Shown: positions 8,151 through 17,148 of the stretch, piece after piece
How positions within the stretch are numbered: the stretch's first letter is position 1
How the letters are laid out: each line of letters begins with the position of its first letter
Source: Ruoffia tabacinasalis
GTDB taxonomy: Bacteria > Bacillota > Bacilli > Lactobacillales > Aerococcaceae
DNA: 64,000 nt
Assembly: GCF_005864045.1 (NCBI RefSeq)
Contig: NZ_VBSP01000007.1
Coordinates: forward strand, 1 to 64,000
Reading direction: 5' to 3'
Notes under the pieces: model-generated
Databases searched by the model: none
What the model was told of the DNA's origin: nothing
The model's input: the letters and a program-made list of their open reading frames with translations, nothing else
Made by a program: the position numbers and the translations under genes

Positions 8151-8409
8151 GTTTTACATTAATTGCTTAGGCAATATCAATAGATATCAAATATCTTAAA
8201 AGACGTTTACCTATTAAAGATAGCGAATATTTCATTTATTTTTCACACTTATTGCTTATAATGTCCTTAAGTTAAATTAGTGTAAACTAACTTGTCATGC
8301 TGGAATTTATCTATATAATAAGTAAGGCTATCATTCCTTAGGCTGATAACAAATCAGTAGGATAATACTATATTAATTTATACAATAATAAAATGAAAGG
8401 AGGCAAACT
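8151..8409. other. Intergenic region with the pbp2A promoter
   Basis: Contains the promoter at 8292-8319 and a short inverted repeat GATATCAAATATC near 8183; otherwise AT-rich with no ORF. Confidence 0.5.
8292..8319 (+). promoter_or_regulatory. Promoter of pbp2A
   Basis: TTGTCA (8292-8297), 16-bp spacer, TATAAT (8314-8319); about 85 nt of untranslated leader precede the ATG at 8410. Confidence 0.6.
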
Positions 8410-10536
8410 ATGGAAGAAAATAACAATCAACCAACGAAACCAACGAGAAAAAGTAATGCAACCTGGGATAAAGTAAAATCCATGTGGAAATATTACCGTG
8501 GTTGGAAGTGGTTAATCTTTATTGGCTTAACGTTTGCCTTACTGCTATCAAGTTATTCTGTTCTTATTGCTAAGACAACGAGTGTCGCTACCTTGCAAGA
8601 AGGACTTATGTCTCAAACAACTATTTATGCTTACGATGATACAAGTGCTGGAACTTTAATGGCTCAAAAAGGGACTTATGTTCCTTTAGAACAAATCTCG
8701 CCCCAGATGCGAGAGACGTTAGTGGCCGTTGAGGATAAACGCTTCTATGAACATAACGGTTTCGATACTATCGGGATCGGACGTGCGTTTGTTAGGTTAT
8801 TAATCAATCGAGACACGAGTGGCGGTGGTGGGAGTACGATTACCCAACAACTTGTGAAGAATGCCTTCTTAACGCTCGATCAAACCTTCCAACGGAAGAT
8901 TAAAGAACTCTTTCTATCTATAGAAGTTGAAAAGCACTATACAAAAGACCAGATTTTAGAAATGTATTTAAATAATTCCTACTATGGTAACGGAGTTTGG
9001 GGGATTGAAGATGCTTCTCAGAAATACTTTGGTCATCCAGCTTCGCAACTTAACTATAATGAAAGTATGGTCCTAACAGGAACTCTTAAGGGACCTTCAA
9101 TATTTAACCCGATTGATGATTATGAAGCGGCGATTGAAAGACGGAATGTTGTAGCTCAATTGATGGCTTCAGATAATGTCATCACCCAAGAAGATGCTGA
9201 TGCCATAATGGCTGAAGGAATATATCTTTATGATAATTACTATGTCGAGGATAGTTACACTTATCCGTATTACTTCGATGGTGTCATTAATGAAGTAGTG
9301 GAAGTGACTGATATTCCAGAAGATGATTTATTATCAAAAGGTTATAAAATTTATACGAATTTAAACCCTGCATATCAAAATGCCATAGACAGGTCATATG
9401 ATAATACATGGATATTCCCAGATGATAGGACAGGAGAACCATTAGTTCAAAGTGCAAGTGTCGTTATTGATCCAAATACTGGTGGGATTATGGCAGTCTA
9501 CGGCGGCCGAGGGGATTATGTCTATCGCGGCTTTAACCGCGCAACGGACATGTACCGCTTACCAGGATCAACACTTAAACCAATGGCTGTCTATGTACCC
9601 GCCCTTGAGAATGGTTACAATATGCATTCAATCGTTCCGGATGTCGTGGAAGGCCATGGTGCGAATGATTATGCGCCAAATAATTATAATAATTATACGG
9701 AACCGGGTGGCGAAACCGAATTATACTACGCCTTAGCGCAAAGTAAGAATACAACGGCTGTTCACTTAATGGATGATATTGGAATTAGTGAATCGGTCAG
9801 AAAATTAAGACAATTTGGTATTAATGTCCCGAAAGAAAATCAAGATTTATCCTTAGCACTTGGAGTTATTAATCCAGGGCTTTCACCACTACAAATAGCG
9901 AATGCTTATTCAGCCTTTGCTAATGAAGGTATTCGTTATGAAAGTAGTTTTATTCGTCGAATTGAAGATGCATCGGGACGAGTGGTCTACAACAATGAAT
10001 CACCAACAAAACATATGGTAATGACTTCTAATGTCGCTGCAGATATGACAAGCATGATGTTAGATACTTATGGTGGATACGGGACCGGTTATGGATCCGG
10101 ACCAGATTATGGTATGTTAGCTGGTAAAACCGGAAGCACCGAAGTAGCAGAAGGAAATATGGATACACGTGATCGATGGATGGTTGGTTACACACCAGAC
10201 TTTGTCGTCGTGTCATGGTCAGGCTTAGACGAAGTAGACGTCGAAGGCCAACCGTCTTTAGATGAACTCATGCCAACTGGTATGGGTGCCTTATTCAATC
10301 TTCAGACAACGGCACTAATGAATCAATCACCGCAGACGCCTTTCGATGTCACTTATGCGTCACAAACTCAAGAGTCTACAAACATTGTGGAGAATGCGAA
10401 TAATTGGCAAGAACAAGCAACGTACTTCTTGAATGATGCGGGTGAGTTTATTACTGAACACGGTGGGAATCTACTCAATGAGATAGGTAGAATTGGTTCG
10501 AATGTAGTTGAAGAAGTTTCGGGTTGGATAAATTAG
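8410..10536 (+). CDS. pbp2A: Class A penicillin-binding protein 2A (transglycosylase/transpeptidase)
   Basis: 708 residues; polymerises and cross-links peptidoglycan at the outer face of the membrane. A basic cytoplasmic tail precedes one membrane segment (about 37-57). The GT51 domain has EDKRFYEHNG (near 107), GGGSTITQQLVKNA (near 138) and LEMYLNNSYYGNGVWG. The transpeptidase domain shows all three motifs: SxxK in PGSTLKP (near 387), SxN in SKNTT (near 450) and KTGST (near 573). The sequence around AKTTSVATLQEGL and YLNNSYYGNGVWGIEDAS resembles streptococcal PBP2A more than PBP1A. A Gln/Asn-rich tail follows. ATG has AAAGGAGG upstream. Monocistronic. Confidence 0.93.
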   Translation: MEENNNQPTKPTRKSNATWDKVKSMWKYYRGWKWLIFIGLTFALLLSSYSVLIAKTTSVATLQEGLMSQTTIYAYDDTSAGTLMAQKGTYVPLEQISPQMRETLVAVEDKRFYEHNGFDTIGIGRAFVRLLINRDTSGGGGSTITQQLVKNAFLTLDQTFQRKIKELFLSIEVEKHYTKDQILEMYLNNSYYGNGVWGIEDASQKYFGHPASQLNYNESMVLTGTLKGPSIFNPIDDYEAAIERRNVVAQLMASDNVITQEDADAIMAEGIYLYDNYYVEDSYTYPYYFDGVINEVVEVTDIPEDDLLSKGYKIYTNLNPAYQNAIDRSYDNTWIFPDDRTGEPLVQSASVVIDPNTGGIMAVYGGRGDYVYRGFNRATDMYRLPGSTLKPMAVYVPALENGYNMHSIVPDVVEGHGANDYAPNNYNNYTEPGGETELYYALAQSKNTTAVHLMDDIGISESVRKLRQFGINVPKENQDLSLALGVINPGLSPLQIANAYSAFANEGIRYESSFIRRIEDASGRVVYNNESPTKHMVMTSNVAADMTSMMLDTYGGYGTGYGSGPDYGMLAGKTGSTEVAEGNMDTRDRWMVGYTPDFVVVSWSGLDEVDVEGQPSLDELMPTGMGALFNLQTTALMNQSPQTPFDVTYASQTQESTNIVENANNWQEQATYFLNDAGEFITEHGGNLLNEIGRIGSNVVEEVSGWIN

Positions 10537-10661
10537 TTTAATTTGTGTGGAAAACTAACTAATGTAACTTTCAAATTAATTCAGATTTATAACCGTTTCT
10601 GGTAGTAAAGAGAGTCTAATTTTGCTAATATTAAGATAGAAGTTAAAAAAGGAGAGAGAAT

Positions 10662-11021
10662 ATGACAGAAAATAATAATATTTATGATACTGCGAATCAA
10701 TTGGAGCGCGACTTAAGAGCATTACCAGCATATAATGATTTAAAAGAATCAGTTGTTGCCATTGAAGCGAACGATGAGAGTCGTGAGTTATTCAAAGAAT
10801 TCCGCGCGATTTCGCAACAATTACAACAGAAACAAATGCAAGGTGAAGCACCTACAGAAGAAGAGATTGCAAACATTCAAGCAATGTCTGTTAAAGTTCA
10901 AGAAGATGAGAACATTAACCGTTTAATGGCTAGTGAGCAACAAGTAAGCCAAACGATTAATGACATCAACCAAATTATTACGAAGCCATTAAATGAAGTT
11001 TATCAAAACATGAGCCAGTAA
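10662..11021 (+). CDS. yheA: YheA-like protein of the YlbF/YmcA family
   Basis: 119 residues, mostly helical and charged, no membrane segment, with the family pattern of an N-terminal AxxLxxDLRxLPAYxxLKE segment and a central ELFKEFRAISQQLQQKQMQG helix. YlbF and YmcA (with YaaT) form a complex affecting RNase Y action in Bacillus; the role of the YheA branch is not established. It lies before yhaO, yhaN and yhaM, as in Bacillus subtilis. AAAGGAG precedes the ATG; a GU-rich hairpin terminator follows, so it is probably transcribed alone. Confidence 0.8.
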   Translation: MTENNNIYDTANQLERDLRALPAYNDLKESVVAIEANDESRELFKEFRAISQQLQQKQMQGEAPTEEEIANIQAMSVKVQEDENINRLMASEQQVSQTINDINQIITKPLNEVYQNMSQ

Positions 11022-11041
11022 TTATTTGCTGAACTTTATTG

Positions 11042-11089
11042 CCAGCTGGAAGTTTTCGAGACGATCGATGCTTTTGGCTGGTTTTCTTT
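11042..11089 (+). terminator. Probable terminator after yheA
   Basis: CCAGCTGGAAG (11042-11052) pairs with CTTTTGGCTGG (11071-11081) over 11 positions, three of them G-U, followed by TTTTCTTT. Confidence 0.6.
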
Positions 11090-11140
11090 ACGTAAATTTT
11101 CTCTCTTATATAAAACTATTCAATGAAAGGAGCAAACAAG

Positions 11141-12412
11141 ATGAAATTATTACACGTCAGCGATTTACACTTAGATAGTCCTTTTGCAGGGCTAGGTAAT
11201 GATTCGCCTCAATTACAAAAAGAGTTAATCAATGCCCCGTTTAAAGCGTTTGAGCGCTGTGTAAGTATTGCGATTAATGAAGACGTTGATGTCATGCTAA
11301 TTTCAGGTGATGTGTATAACAGCGAGCGGCAATCAATCGTCGCTCAGCATTTTTTTATGAAACAAATGGAACGCTTAGATAAAGTGGACATTCCTGTTGT
11401 ACTTATACACGGTAATCATGATTATATTCGTCCAGATAAAGCACGCATGGTCTATCCCAACAATGTGCATGCTCTAGATTCCCGACAAGTATCAAGTTAT
11501 GAATTCAATCTAGAGGATGGACGTTTAGTTCAAATTCATGGTTTCAGTTATACAACTAAATGGATTCACGAACGCGTGGTTAATGATTATCCAATGAATA
11601 ACAACCCAGACGCTTTCAATATCGGGCTGTTACATGGAGCTTTAGAAGGTATTGAATCAGATTCAGGAAATTATGCTCCTTTTAGTATCGAGGAACTACT
11701 CTCAAAAAACTATGATTATTGGGCTTTAGGACATATTCATAAATCTGAAGTAATGAACCAAGAACCATTGATTCAATATGCTGGGACAATTCAAGGGCGT
11801 CATATTAATGAAACTGGCGATAAAGGGTGCTATATCGTTGAATTAGAGAAGGGTCAAAAAACGATAAATACGTTTTACTCTCTTGCTTCAATTGTTTGGG
11901 AAAATGCTAAATTAGAATGTCAATCTGATTGGCAAGCGAATGATATTATTGAAGAATTACAACAAATCAGGGCTAATTTTCAAGATGAAGCGAACGCAAA
12001 TCAACAAACTTACTTTATTCATGTGGAGTTAACTCAAGCCCAAAGACTTGAACCTCAACTCCTTGAACAAATTCAAGATGGCGAATTTTTCCAAGTCTTA
12101 GACCAAGATTATCAGGAAAGTCCATTTGTACTCATTCATCGAATGACACCCAAATTAAATGTATCTTTAGATGTCTTCCATTTTGATCCAGGTTTGGAGG
12201 AAAGTTTTAATAAAGTGGTGGAAGAATTAGAAGGGGGCGACCGCTTTAAGACAGTCGTATCTGATTTGTATCAACATCCACTAATTAAACGTCACTTTAA
12301 CTTAGAACATGATGAATCCTTACAGGAAGATATGATTTATTCTGCTCGACAATTAATAGCACAAATGATCGGGCTAGATAAAGAGACGGAGGATGAGACT
12401 CATGAGAATTAA
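11141..12412 (+). CDS. yhaO: DNA repair exonuclease, SbcD/Mre11-type (YhaO)
   Basis: 423 residues. The calcineurin-like phosphoesterase core is complete: HVSDLHLDSPF at the N-terminus, LISGDVYNS, IHGNHDYIRPD, LLHGALEG and ALGHIHKSE supply the two-metal ligands of Mre11-type nucleases. The C-terminal 170 residues are the YhaO-specific capping region. It overlaps the following SMC-like ATPase gene by 11 nt; the two are the Bacillus YhaO-YhaN pair, resembling SbcD-SbcC. I chose ATG 11141 because AAAGGAGC lies just upstream; an in-frame ATG at 11123 precedes that site. Confidence 0.9.
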   Translation: MKLLHVSDLHLDSPFAGLGNDSPQLQKELINAPFKAFERCVSIAINEDVDVMLISGDVYNSERQSIVAQHFFMKQMERLDKVDIPVVLIHGNHDYIRPDKARMVYPNNVHALDSRQVSSYEFNLEDGRLVQIHGFSYTTKWIHERVVNDYPMNNNPDAFNIGLLHGALEGIESDSGNYAPFSIEELLSKNYDYWALGHIHKSEVMNQEPLIQYAGTIQGRHINETGDKGCYIVELEKGQKTINTFYSLASIVWENAKLECQSDWQANDIIEELQQIRANFQDEANANQQTYFIHVELTQAQRLEPQLLEQIQDGEFFQVLDQDYQESPFVLIHRMTPKLNVSLDVFHFDPGLEESFNKVVEELEGGDRFKTVVSDLYQHPLIKRHFNLEHDESLQEDMIYSARQLIAQMIGLDKETEDETHEN

Positions 12413-15287
12413 AACATTAGATATCTATGGATATGGACGTTGGATTAACCAAAAGTTTGATATTAACGATGACATTCAATTGTTCTATGGCCGTAATGAG
12501 TCAGGTAAATCAACTTTACAATCATTTATTCGTTCGATTCTCTTCGGTTTTCCAAGTCGACGTAAAAAAGTAAACCAACCTAATCGTTATGAACCTAAGA
12601 ATAGTGACGTATACGGTGGACGCATTCTGTTAACAGAAACAATCTATGGTGATGTTTGGATCGAAAGAACGGATAAAGAATTGAAACTTTATACAGATTC
12701 AGGCGAAGAATTAGCTATATCTAAACTGAATGAAATATTAGGTGGCTTAGACGAGTCATTATTTGATAACTTTTATGCTTTTAACTTAGCGAATTTACAA
12801 GAATTAGCGAATGTTGGTGCGGATCAGTTAAATGATTACTTTCTAAGTATTGGAACCCTTGGAAGCGATAAGTTCTTAAGCATCTCTAAGGATCTTGAGA
12901 AACAAACGGATGAATTATTCAAACCTAGGGGAGTTAAACCTGAACTAAACCGTCTGCTTAATGATTATGATCTTCTTTCTGAACAAGCCAATGAAGCTAA
13001 AAGAAACACGGGACGCTACAATGATTTAACTAGACGTCGGGACCAAATTGATGTTGTCATCAAAGAAACAAATCAACAACTCAATCAAGTTGAACAAGAC
13101 ATACGAGAAAAAGATAAACTCATCTCGCGTTATGACACTTACTTGAAACTCAAAGCGACAGAGAAAGCCTTACAGGGACTTGTATTTACGACTATTCCTG
13201 AGAACGCTCCAAAGAAATTGAAAGATAATGTGGACTCCATCCAAAACTTGGAGGAAGAGAATATAGCTTTAACAGAACGTATCTCTCACATTCAAAACGA
13301 ATTAGGCCAGCTAACACGATTTAACTGGGCGAATAATCATGAACAAGACCGTAAGAAATGGCTAGCTCATACAGAGCAAATTAAAGAAGTTCAAACCAAA
13401 TTTGAGCAAACGAATCAGCGTATTCACGAAACAAACGAATCTATGACTCAATTAGCGGTAAAAGGACAATTCTATCCAGAAAAGATTGAGAACAGCCAAG
13501 CATATGAAGAAAAAGTTGAAAAAGGTCTAATCATCCAAACTAAATTAATCGACAGCAATTCTGAAATTGAAACCATTCGAATTCAACGTAAGATGCTTTT
13601 AGAACAGAGAAAAAATCTGCAAAATAAAAGCGCAAACTTGCGTCAAAATGTGGCGAAGATTGAGAATCAGCGTGTAAATGAAGAAGAAATTCTAATTCAA
13701 AATACGCGATTATCAGAGTACTTTATCGGATTAACACTGTTAGTTGTTGGGCTTATTGTCGTATTCTTTAATTTAGTTAATGAAGCAAGCATGGCGAATA
13801 TAATATTCTGGTTGGGTGTTTTTATGACCCTTATTGGAATTGCGTCAATGTCTTATGTGTTTATAAAACACCGTAACTTAATGAATGAGTTTAATAATAG
13901 TCCAGTCCTCGATCGAGCAAACCAGCTGAAAGAAGAAGAGAAACAAGTGAGTGAGCAAAGTCGTGAACTTGGTACAGAAATCAATGAAAAAGAAGATACA
14001 ATTAATGAATTAGAAGAAGCGAAAGCAGAAATTGTAAAAGAACAAAATCATTGGTTAACTGAGATTGGTTTTTATCCAACAGCTGATCCAGAATGGATTC
14101 TAAAGACAAATCCAGTGAAAAGCTACTTCTCTGAGATGGAAAAACGCGAGACTTATGAGGCTGAATTGGCCAAATTAGCATCGCAAATTGAAGATTGGAA
14201 AGATGCAATCTCGCCACTTCTAGAACGATTCCCAGCCAAGGATGTAACTACCCGCGTGTTAATTCGTCACGTGGAAGAAGTCGAAGCGTCATTAATTCAA
14301 GCGCAACAAAGAGGGAATAGCTTGAAGGAGCGTTTAGTTGAAGCTAGAGAACGCATTGAGAAAAACAAAGGCAAAATTGACGCACGACAAGTTGAGATTC
14401 AAGACATCTATAATAAAACGGATGTTATAAATCGCTTAGAATTTGAACAACGAGTGTCAATTAACCAAGAAATTGAAGACTTAACGAATAAAAAAGAACT
14501 CTATAAAGAACAAATTACTGGCTACGAAGATGATTTAGCTTCGATTGAAAGTAAACAAAGTCTTAACGAGTCATTCCATGAATCAGAACGTGAGCATTCA
14601 ATTCTGAAAGGGAAGTTAGATCCGAATATTCGTGAGAGAGCGAATCTCGTCGTGGAGATTCAACAACTTGAGCAAGACGGTACTTTCCAAGAATTATCAC
14701 AACAACTTGAGAATAAAAAGACAGAAATTCTTGAAGTGATTCATGAATGGGGAACTAAACGTTTGGCAATGGATATGATTAATCAAACACTTCGTAAAGG
14801 TTTGGATAATCCAGTCAATGAAATGAATGATATTGCTGATCGTATCTTTAATATCTTAAGTTTCAGTCGCTATACACAAATTAAGATGAATAAGAAAGAT
14901 ATTAAAGTAAAACAATTTAGTGACGTCTTATTCTCACCACACGAATTATCACAAGGTACTTTGGAGCAATTATATGTTGCCTTAAGATTAGCCTTTGTCA
15001 TTAGTGCTCAGAGAATGATTAAGATGCCAATCATCATTGACGATGCCTTTGTAAACTTTGATGAATTCCGCAAAACTAGCATGTATAAAGTGCTGCAAGA
15101 TATTAGTGAAGACATACAAGTGCTATTCTTTACTTTTGACCAGCAAGCTAATGAAACATTCCATCCGAAATTTATTATTAATCTAGAGGAAATTAACTCA
15201 ATTGATTTACCTAATGAGAACACTCAAGATTATAAAGAAGCTTTGGTTGAATCGTTAGAAGCAGCAAAGGAAGAAAAATCTGAATAA
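12402..15287 (+). CDS. yhaN: SMC/Rad50-like ATPase YhaN with central membrane segments
   Basis: 961 residues. The N-terminal ATPase lobe has the Walker A GRNESGKSTLQSFIRSILFG (about residues 32-51); the C-terminal lobe has the ABC signature LSQGTLEQLYVALRLAF and Walker B PIIIDDAFVNFD. Long Q/E/K-rich coiled coils lie between. Two hydrophobic segments near 443-461 and 470-490 (LLVVGLIVVFFNLV and WLGVFMTLIGIASM) interrupt the coiled coil, so the protein may be membrane tethered, unlike SbcC. ATG 12402 was chosen because the in-frame ATG at 12393 touches the ribosome site GGAGG. Partner of YhaO; presumed role in DNA end processing is inferred from the family. Confidence 0.88.
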   Translation: MRIKTLDIYGYGRWINQKFDINDDIQLFYGRNESGKSTLQSFIRSILFGFPSRRKKVNQPNRYEPKNSDVYGGRILLTETIYGDVWIERTDKELKLYTDSGEELAISKLNEILGGLDESLFDNFYAFNLANLQELANVGADQLNDYFLSIGTLGSDKFLSISKDLEKQTDELFKPRGVKPELNRLLNDYDLLSEQANEAKRNTGRYNDLTRRRDQIDVVIKETNQQLNQVEQDIREKDKLISRYDTYLKLKATEKALQGLVFTTIPENAPKKLKDNVDSIQNLEEENIALTERISHIQNELGQLTRFNWANNHEQDRKKWLAHTEQIKEVQTKFEQTNQRIHETNESMTQLAVKGQFYPEKIENSQAYEEKVEKGLIIQTKLIDSNSEIETIRIQRKMLLEQRKNLQNKSANLRQNVAKIENQRVNEEEILIQNTRLSEYFIGLTLLVVGLIVVFFNLVNEASMANIIFWLGVFMTLIGIASMSYVFIKHRNLMNEFNNSPVLDRANQLKEEEKQVSEQSRELGTEINEKEDTINELEEAKAEIVKEQNHWLTEIGFYPTADPEWILKTNPVKSYFSEMEKRETYEAELAKLASQIEDWKDAISPLLERFPAKDVTTRVLIRHVEEVEASLIQAQQRGNSLKERLVEARERIEKNKGKIDARQVEIQDIYNKTDVINRLEFEQRVSINQEIEDLTNKKELYKEQITGYEDDLASIESKQSLNESFHESEREHSILKGKLDPNIRERANLVVEIQQLEQDGTFQELSQQLENKKTEILEVIHEWGTKRLAMDMINQTLRKGLDNPVNEMNDIADRIFNILSFSRYTQIKMNKKDIKVKQFSDVLFSPHELSQGTLEQLYVALRLAFVISAQRMIKMPIIIDDAFVNFDEFRKTSMYKVLQDISEDIQVLFFTFDQQANETFHPKFIINLEEINSIDLPNENTQDYKEALVESLEAAKEEKSE

Positions 15288-15308
15288 CAGGTTGAATAAG
15301 ATCAGTCC

Positions 15309-15368
15309 ATATCTGAGTCTTTAAATAATAATGACTTCATTATTATTTAAGGGCTCGGATATTTTTTT
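15309..15368 (+). terminator. Terminator after yhaN
   Basis: A long stem built from ATATC-TGAG-TTTAAATAATAAT and its near-complement ending GGATAT, followed by a T run. Confidence 0.8.
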
Positions 15369-15457
15369 ATCCGTATAATATGATAGAATAAAAGAGTGAT
15401 TATTATGTATATCTGTTTAACATAACTAGATGTTTTATATATACAAGGAGGTATATT

Positions 15458-16405
15458 GTGGCACAATTATTTGAAATTAAAAACGGAGAACAATTCGGTA
15501 TTTTTGTTCTAATTAAAGCAGCGGATATTCGTACAGCGCGTAATGGGAAACCATTCATAGCCTTTCGATTCCAAGACCGTTCAGGTTCGATGGACGGTAT
15601 GTTCTGGTCAGCAACTGAAGAAGAAGTGAACTTATACCAAGCAGGTAAAGTTGTTTTTCTGAGAGGTAAGAGAGATACATATCAAGGAACACCGCAAGTA
15701 AAGATTGAATCCATGCGCCTAGCAGAAGCGGGTGAGCCGGATGATCCAACGCTTTATGTAGAAAAAGTGAAGGTTAAACGTGAAGACTTGGAAGCAGAAC
15801 TTGATGATGCGTTATTACTTATAACTGAACCAAACATTGCACGTGTCGTTCGTAAAATCATTCACCAAACGCAGGAAGACTTCTTTGTCCATCCAGCAGC
15901 CAAACGATTACACCATGCCATGGCAGGTGGACTAAGCTTCCATACATTATCAATGGTTAAAATCGCACGTAATTTATTAACGATTTATCCACAACTGAAT
16001 CCAAGTTTATTAATTGGAGGAATCATCCTTCATGATATTGGTAAAACTGTTGAATTAAGTGGAGCCATCTCAACAGAGTATACCCTTAAAGGGAAGATGA
16101 TGGGACACATCGTCATTATCTCAGAGATGATTGACCGTGCGTGTGCTGAAATTGGCGTTGATCCTGAGAACGAGTCAATCTTATTACTGAAACATGTGGT
16201 ATTAGCTCACCATGGTAAAATGGAATTTGGTAGTCCTGTATTACCACAATTACTAGAAGCAGAGTTAATTCACTATATTGACGATATGGACGCTAAAATC
16301 AACATGATTACTGAAGTCCTAGATAAGACTGAGCCAGGCGAATTTACATCACAAATCTTTGCACTAGACCGCCGTCAAATCTATAAACCTAAATTCCAAA
16401 AATAA
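15458..16405 (+). CDS. yhaM: 3'-5' exoribonuclease YhaM
   Basis: 315 residues. An N-terminal OB-fold (about 10-95, KNGEQFGIFVLIKAADIRTA) precedes an HD phosphohydrolase domain with LHHAMAGGLSFHTLSM (near 149) and LHDIGKTVEL (near 190), the ligands of the metal site. In Bacillus YhaM is a 3'-5' exonuclease acting on short RNA and single-stranded DNA. The start is GTG 15458, preceded by AAGGAGG; no ATG fits. It follows the yhaN terminator but preserves the Bacillus yhaO-yhaN-yhaM order. Confidence 0.92.
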   Translation: MAQLFEIKNGEQFGIFVLIKAADIRTARNGKPFIAFRFQDRSGSMDGMFWSATEEEVNLYQAGKVVFLRGKRDTYQGTPQVKIESMRLAEAGEPDDPTLYVEKVKVKREDLEAELDDALLLITEPNIARVVRKIIHQTQEDFFVHPAAKRLHHAMAGGLSFHTLSMVKIARNLLTIYPQLNPSLLIGGIILHDIGKTVELSGAISTEYTLKGKMMGHIVIISEMIDRACAEIGVDPENESILLLKHVVLAHHGKMEFGSPVLPQLLEAELIHYIDDMDAKINMITEVLDKTEPGEFTSQIFALDRRQIYKPKFQK

Positions 16406-16428
16406 TCTAAAGAGAAAAGAGAGATAAT

Positions 16429-16995
16429 ATGGATTCACATAAAGACGAACATGCACATGAACATGGCCATGATCACAATCACGACCACCATCATCACTCT
16501 GAATTAGATCATTTAACACATAATCATGGTATAGACATTGTATTACAAGGTGAGTTAAATGCTAATATTGAGCGAGTTTGGGAAGTGTTAACATCGAATG
16601 AATACGTCAAACAATGGTTCCCTGAACTTGAATTTGAATCACTCAAAGCTGGCGGAAACTTGATGTTTAATTCAGGCGACATGCATATAGATATGATGAT
16701 TTATGACGTTGAAGTGCCGTCTCACTTGTCATTTGAATGGGGAGAAGGAAACATTGTAACCTTTGACCTTGTTAGCAATGACGACTTAACGACGCAACTG
16801 AATTATACTCAATGGATTCATCATATTGATGAAGAACATAGTCCGAAAGATGTGACGGGTTGGTTAATTTGTATGCAAAAAATTTCTGCGATTATTGATA
16901 ACAAACCTATTCCAGACACAATGGAGTTATACAATGAGTATTACGATGAAGTAGAACAGTTGATAAAAAAACAAACGTCGGCTGAGTTTGAATAG
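16429..16995 (+). CDS. SRPBCC (AHSA1-like) domain protein with a His-rich N-terminus
   Basis: 188 residues. The first 35 residues hold 13 histidines mixed with Asp and Glu (HAHEHGHDHNHDHHHH), a pattern seen in metal-storing or metal-sensing tails. From about 38 on the sequence is an SRPBCC/AHSA1-type domain: a GELNANIERVWEVLTSNEYV start, VKQWFPELEF, then beta-rich segments and a C-terminal helix with DVTGWLICMQKISAIIDN. No enzyme function can be assigned. It follows yhaM by 23 nt with an AGAGA ribosome site and may be co-transcribed; a terminator follows. The tail suggests Zn or Ni binding, which is inference. Confidence 0.75.
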   Translation: MDSHKDEHAHEHGHDHNHDHHHHSELDHLTHNHGIDIVLQGELNANIERVWEVLTSNEYVKQWFPELEFESLKAGGNLMFNSGDMHIDMMIYDVEVPSHLSFEWGEGNIVTFDLVSNDDLTTQLNYTQWIHHIDEEHSPKDVTGWLICMQKISAIIDNKPIPDTMELYNEYYDEVEQLIKKQTSAEFE

Positions 16996-17004
16996 AGATT
17001 ATTT

Positions 17005-17041
17005 AAGAAGTGTTGTAGCTTTTGCACAACACTTCTTTTTG
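17005..17041 (+). terminator. Terminator after the SRPBCC gene
   Basis: AAGAAGTGTTGT pairs with ACAACACTTCTT around a 9-nt loop, followed by T. Confidence 0.88.
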
Positions 17042-17148
17042 TGACTATATTTATGAACAACTGTGTAGAGGAAAATTAGAGTTCTATGATATACTAAGAA
17101 TAGTCTCGCTGAAACACAGCGTAAGTTAAATTAGAACGGAGAATCATG

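Noticed and set aside
9452-9736. A 94-codon plus-strand frame inside pbp2A
   Set aside because: Shadow frame within the transpeptidase domain; no ribosome site and no protein-like composition. The same applies to the other short frames opposite or inside long genes, for example 703-936, 12919-14217, 40950-41297, 41966-42328 and 49431-49715.
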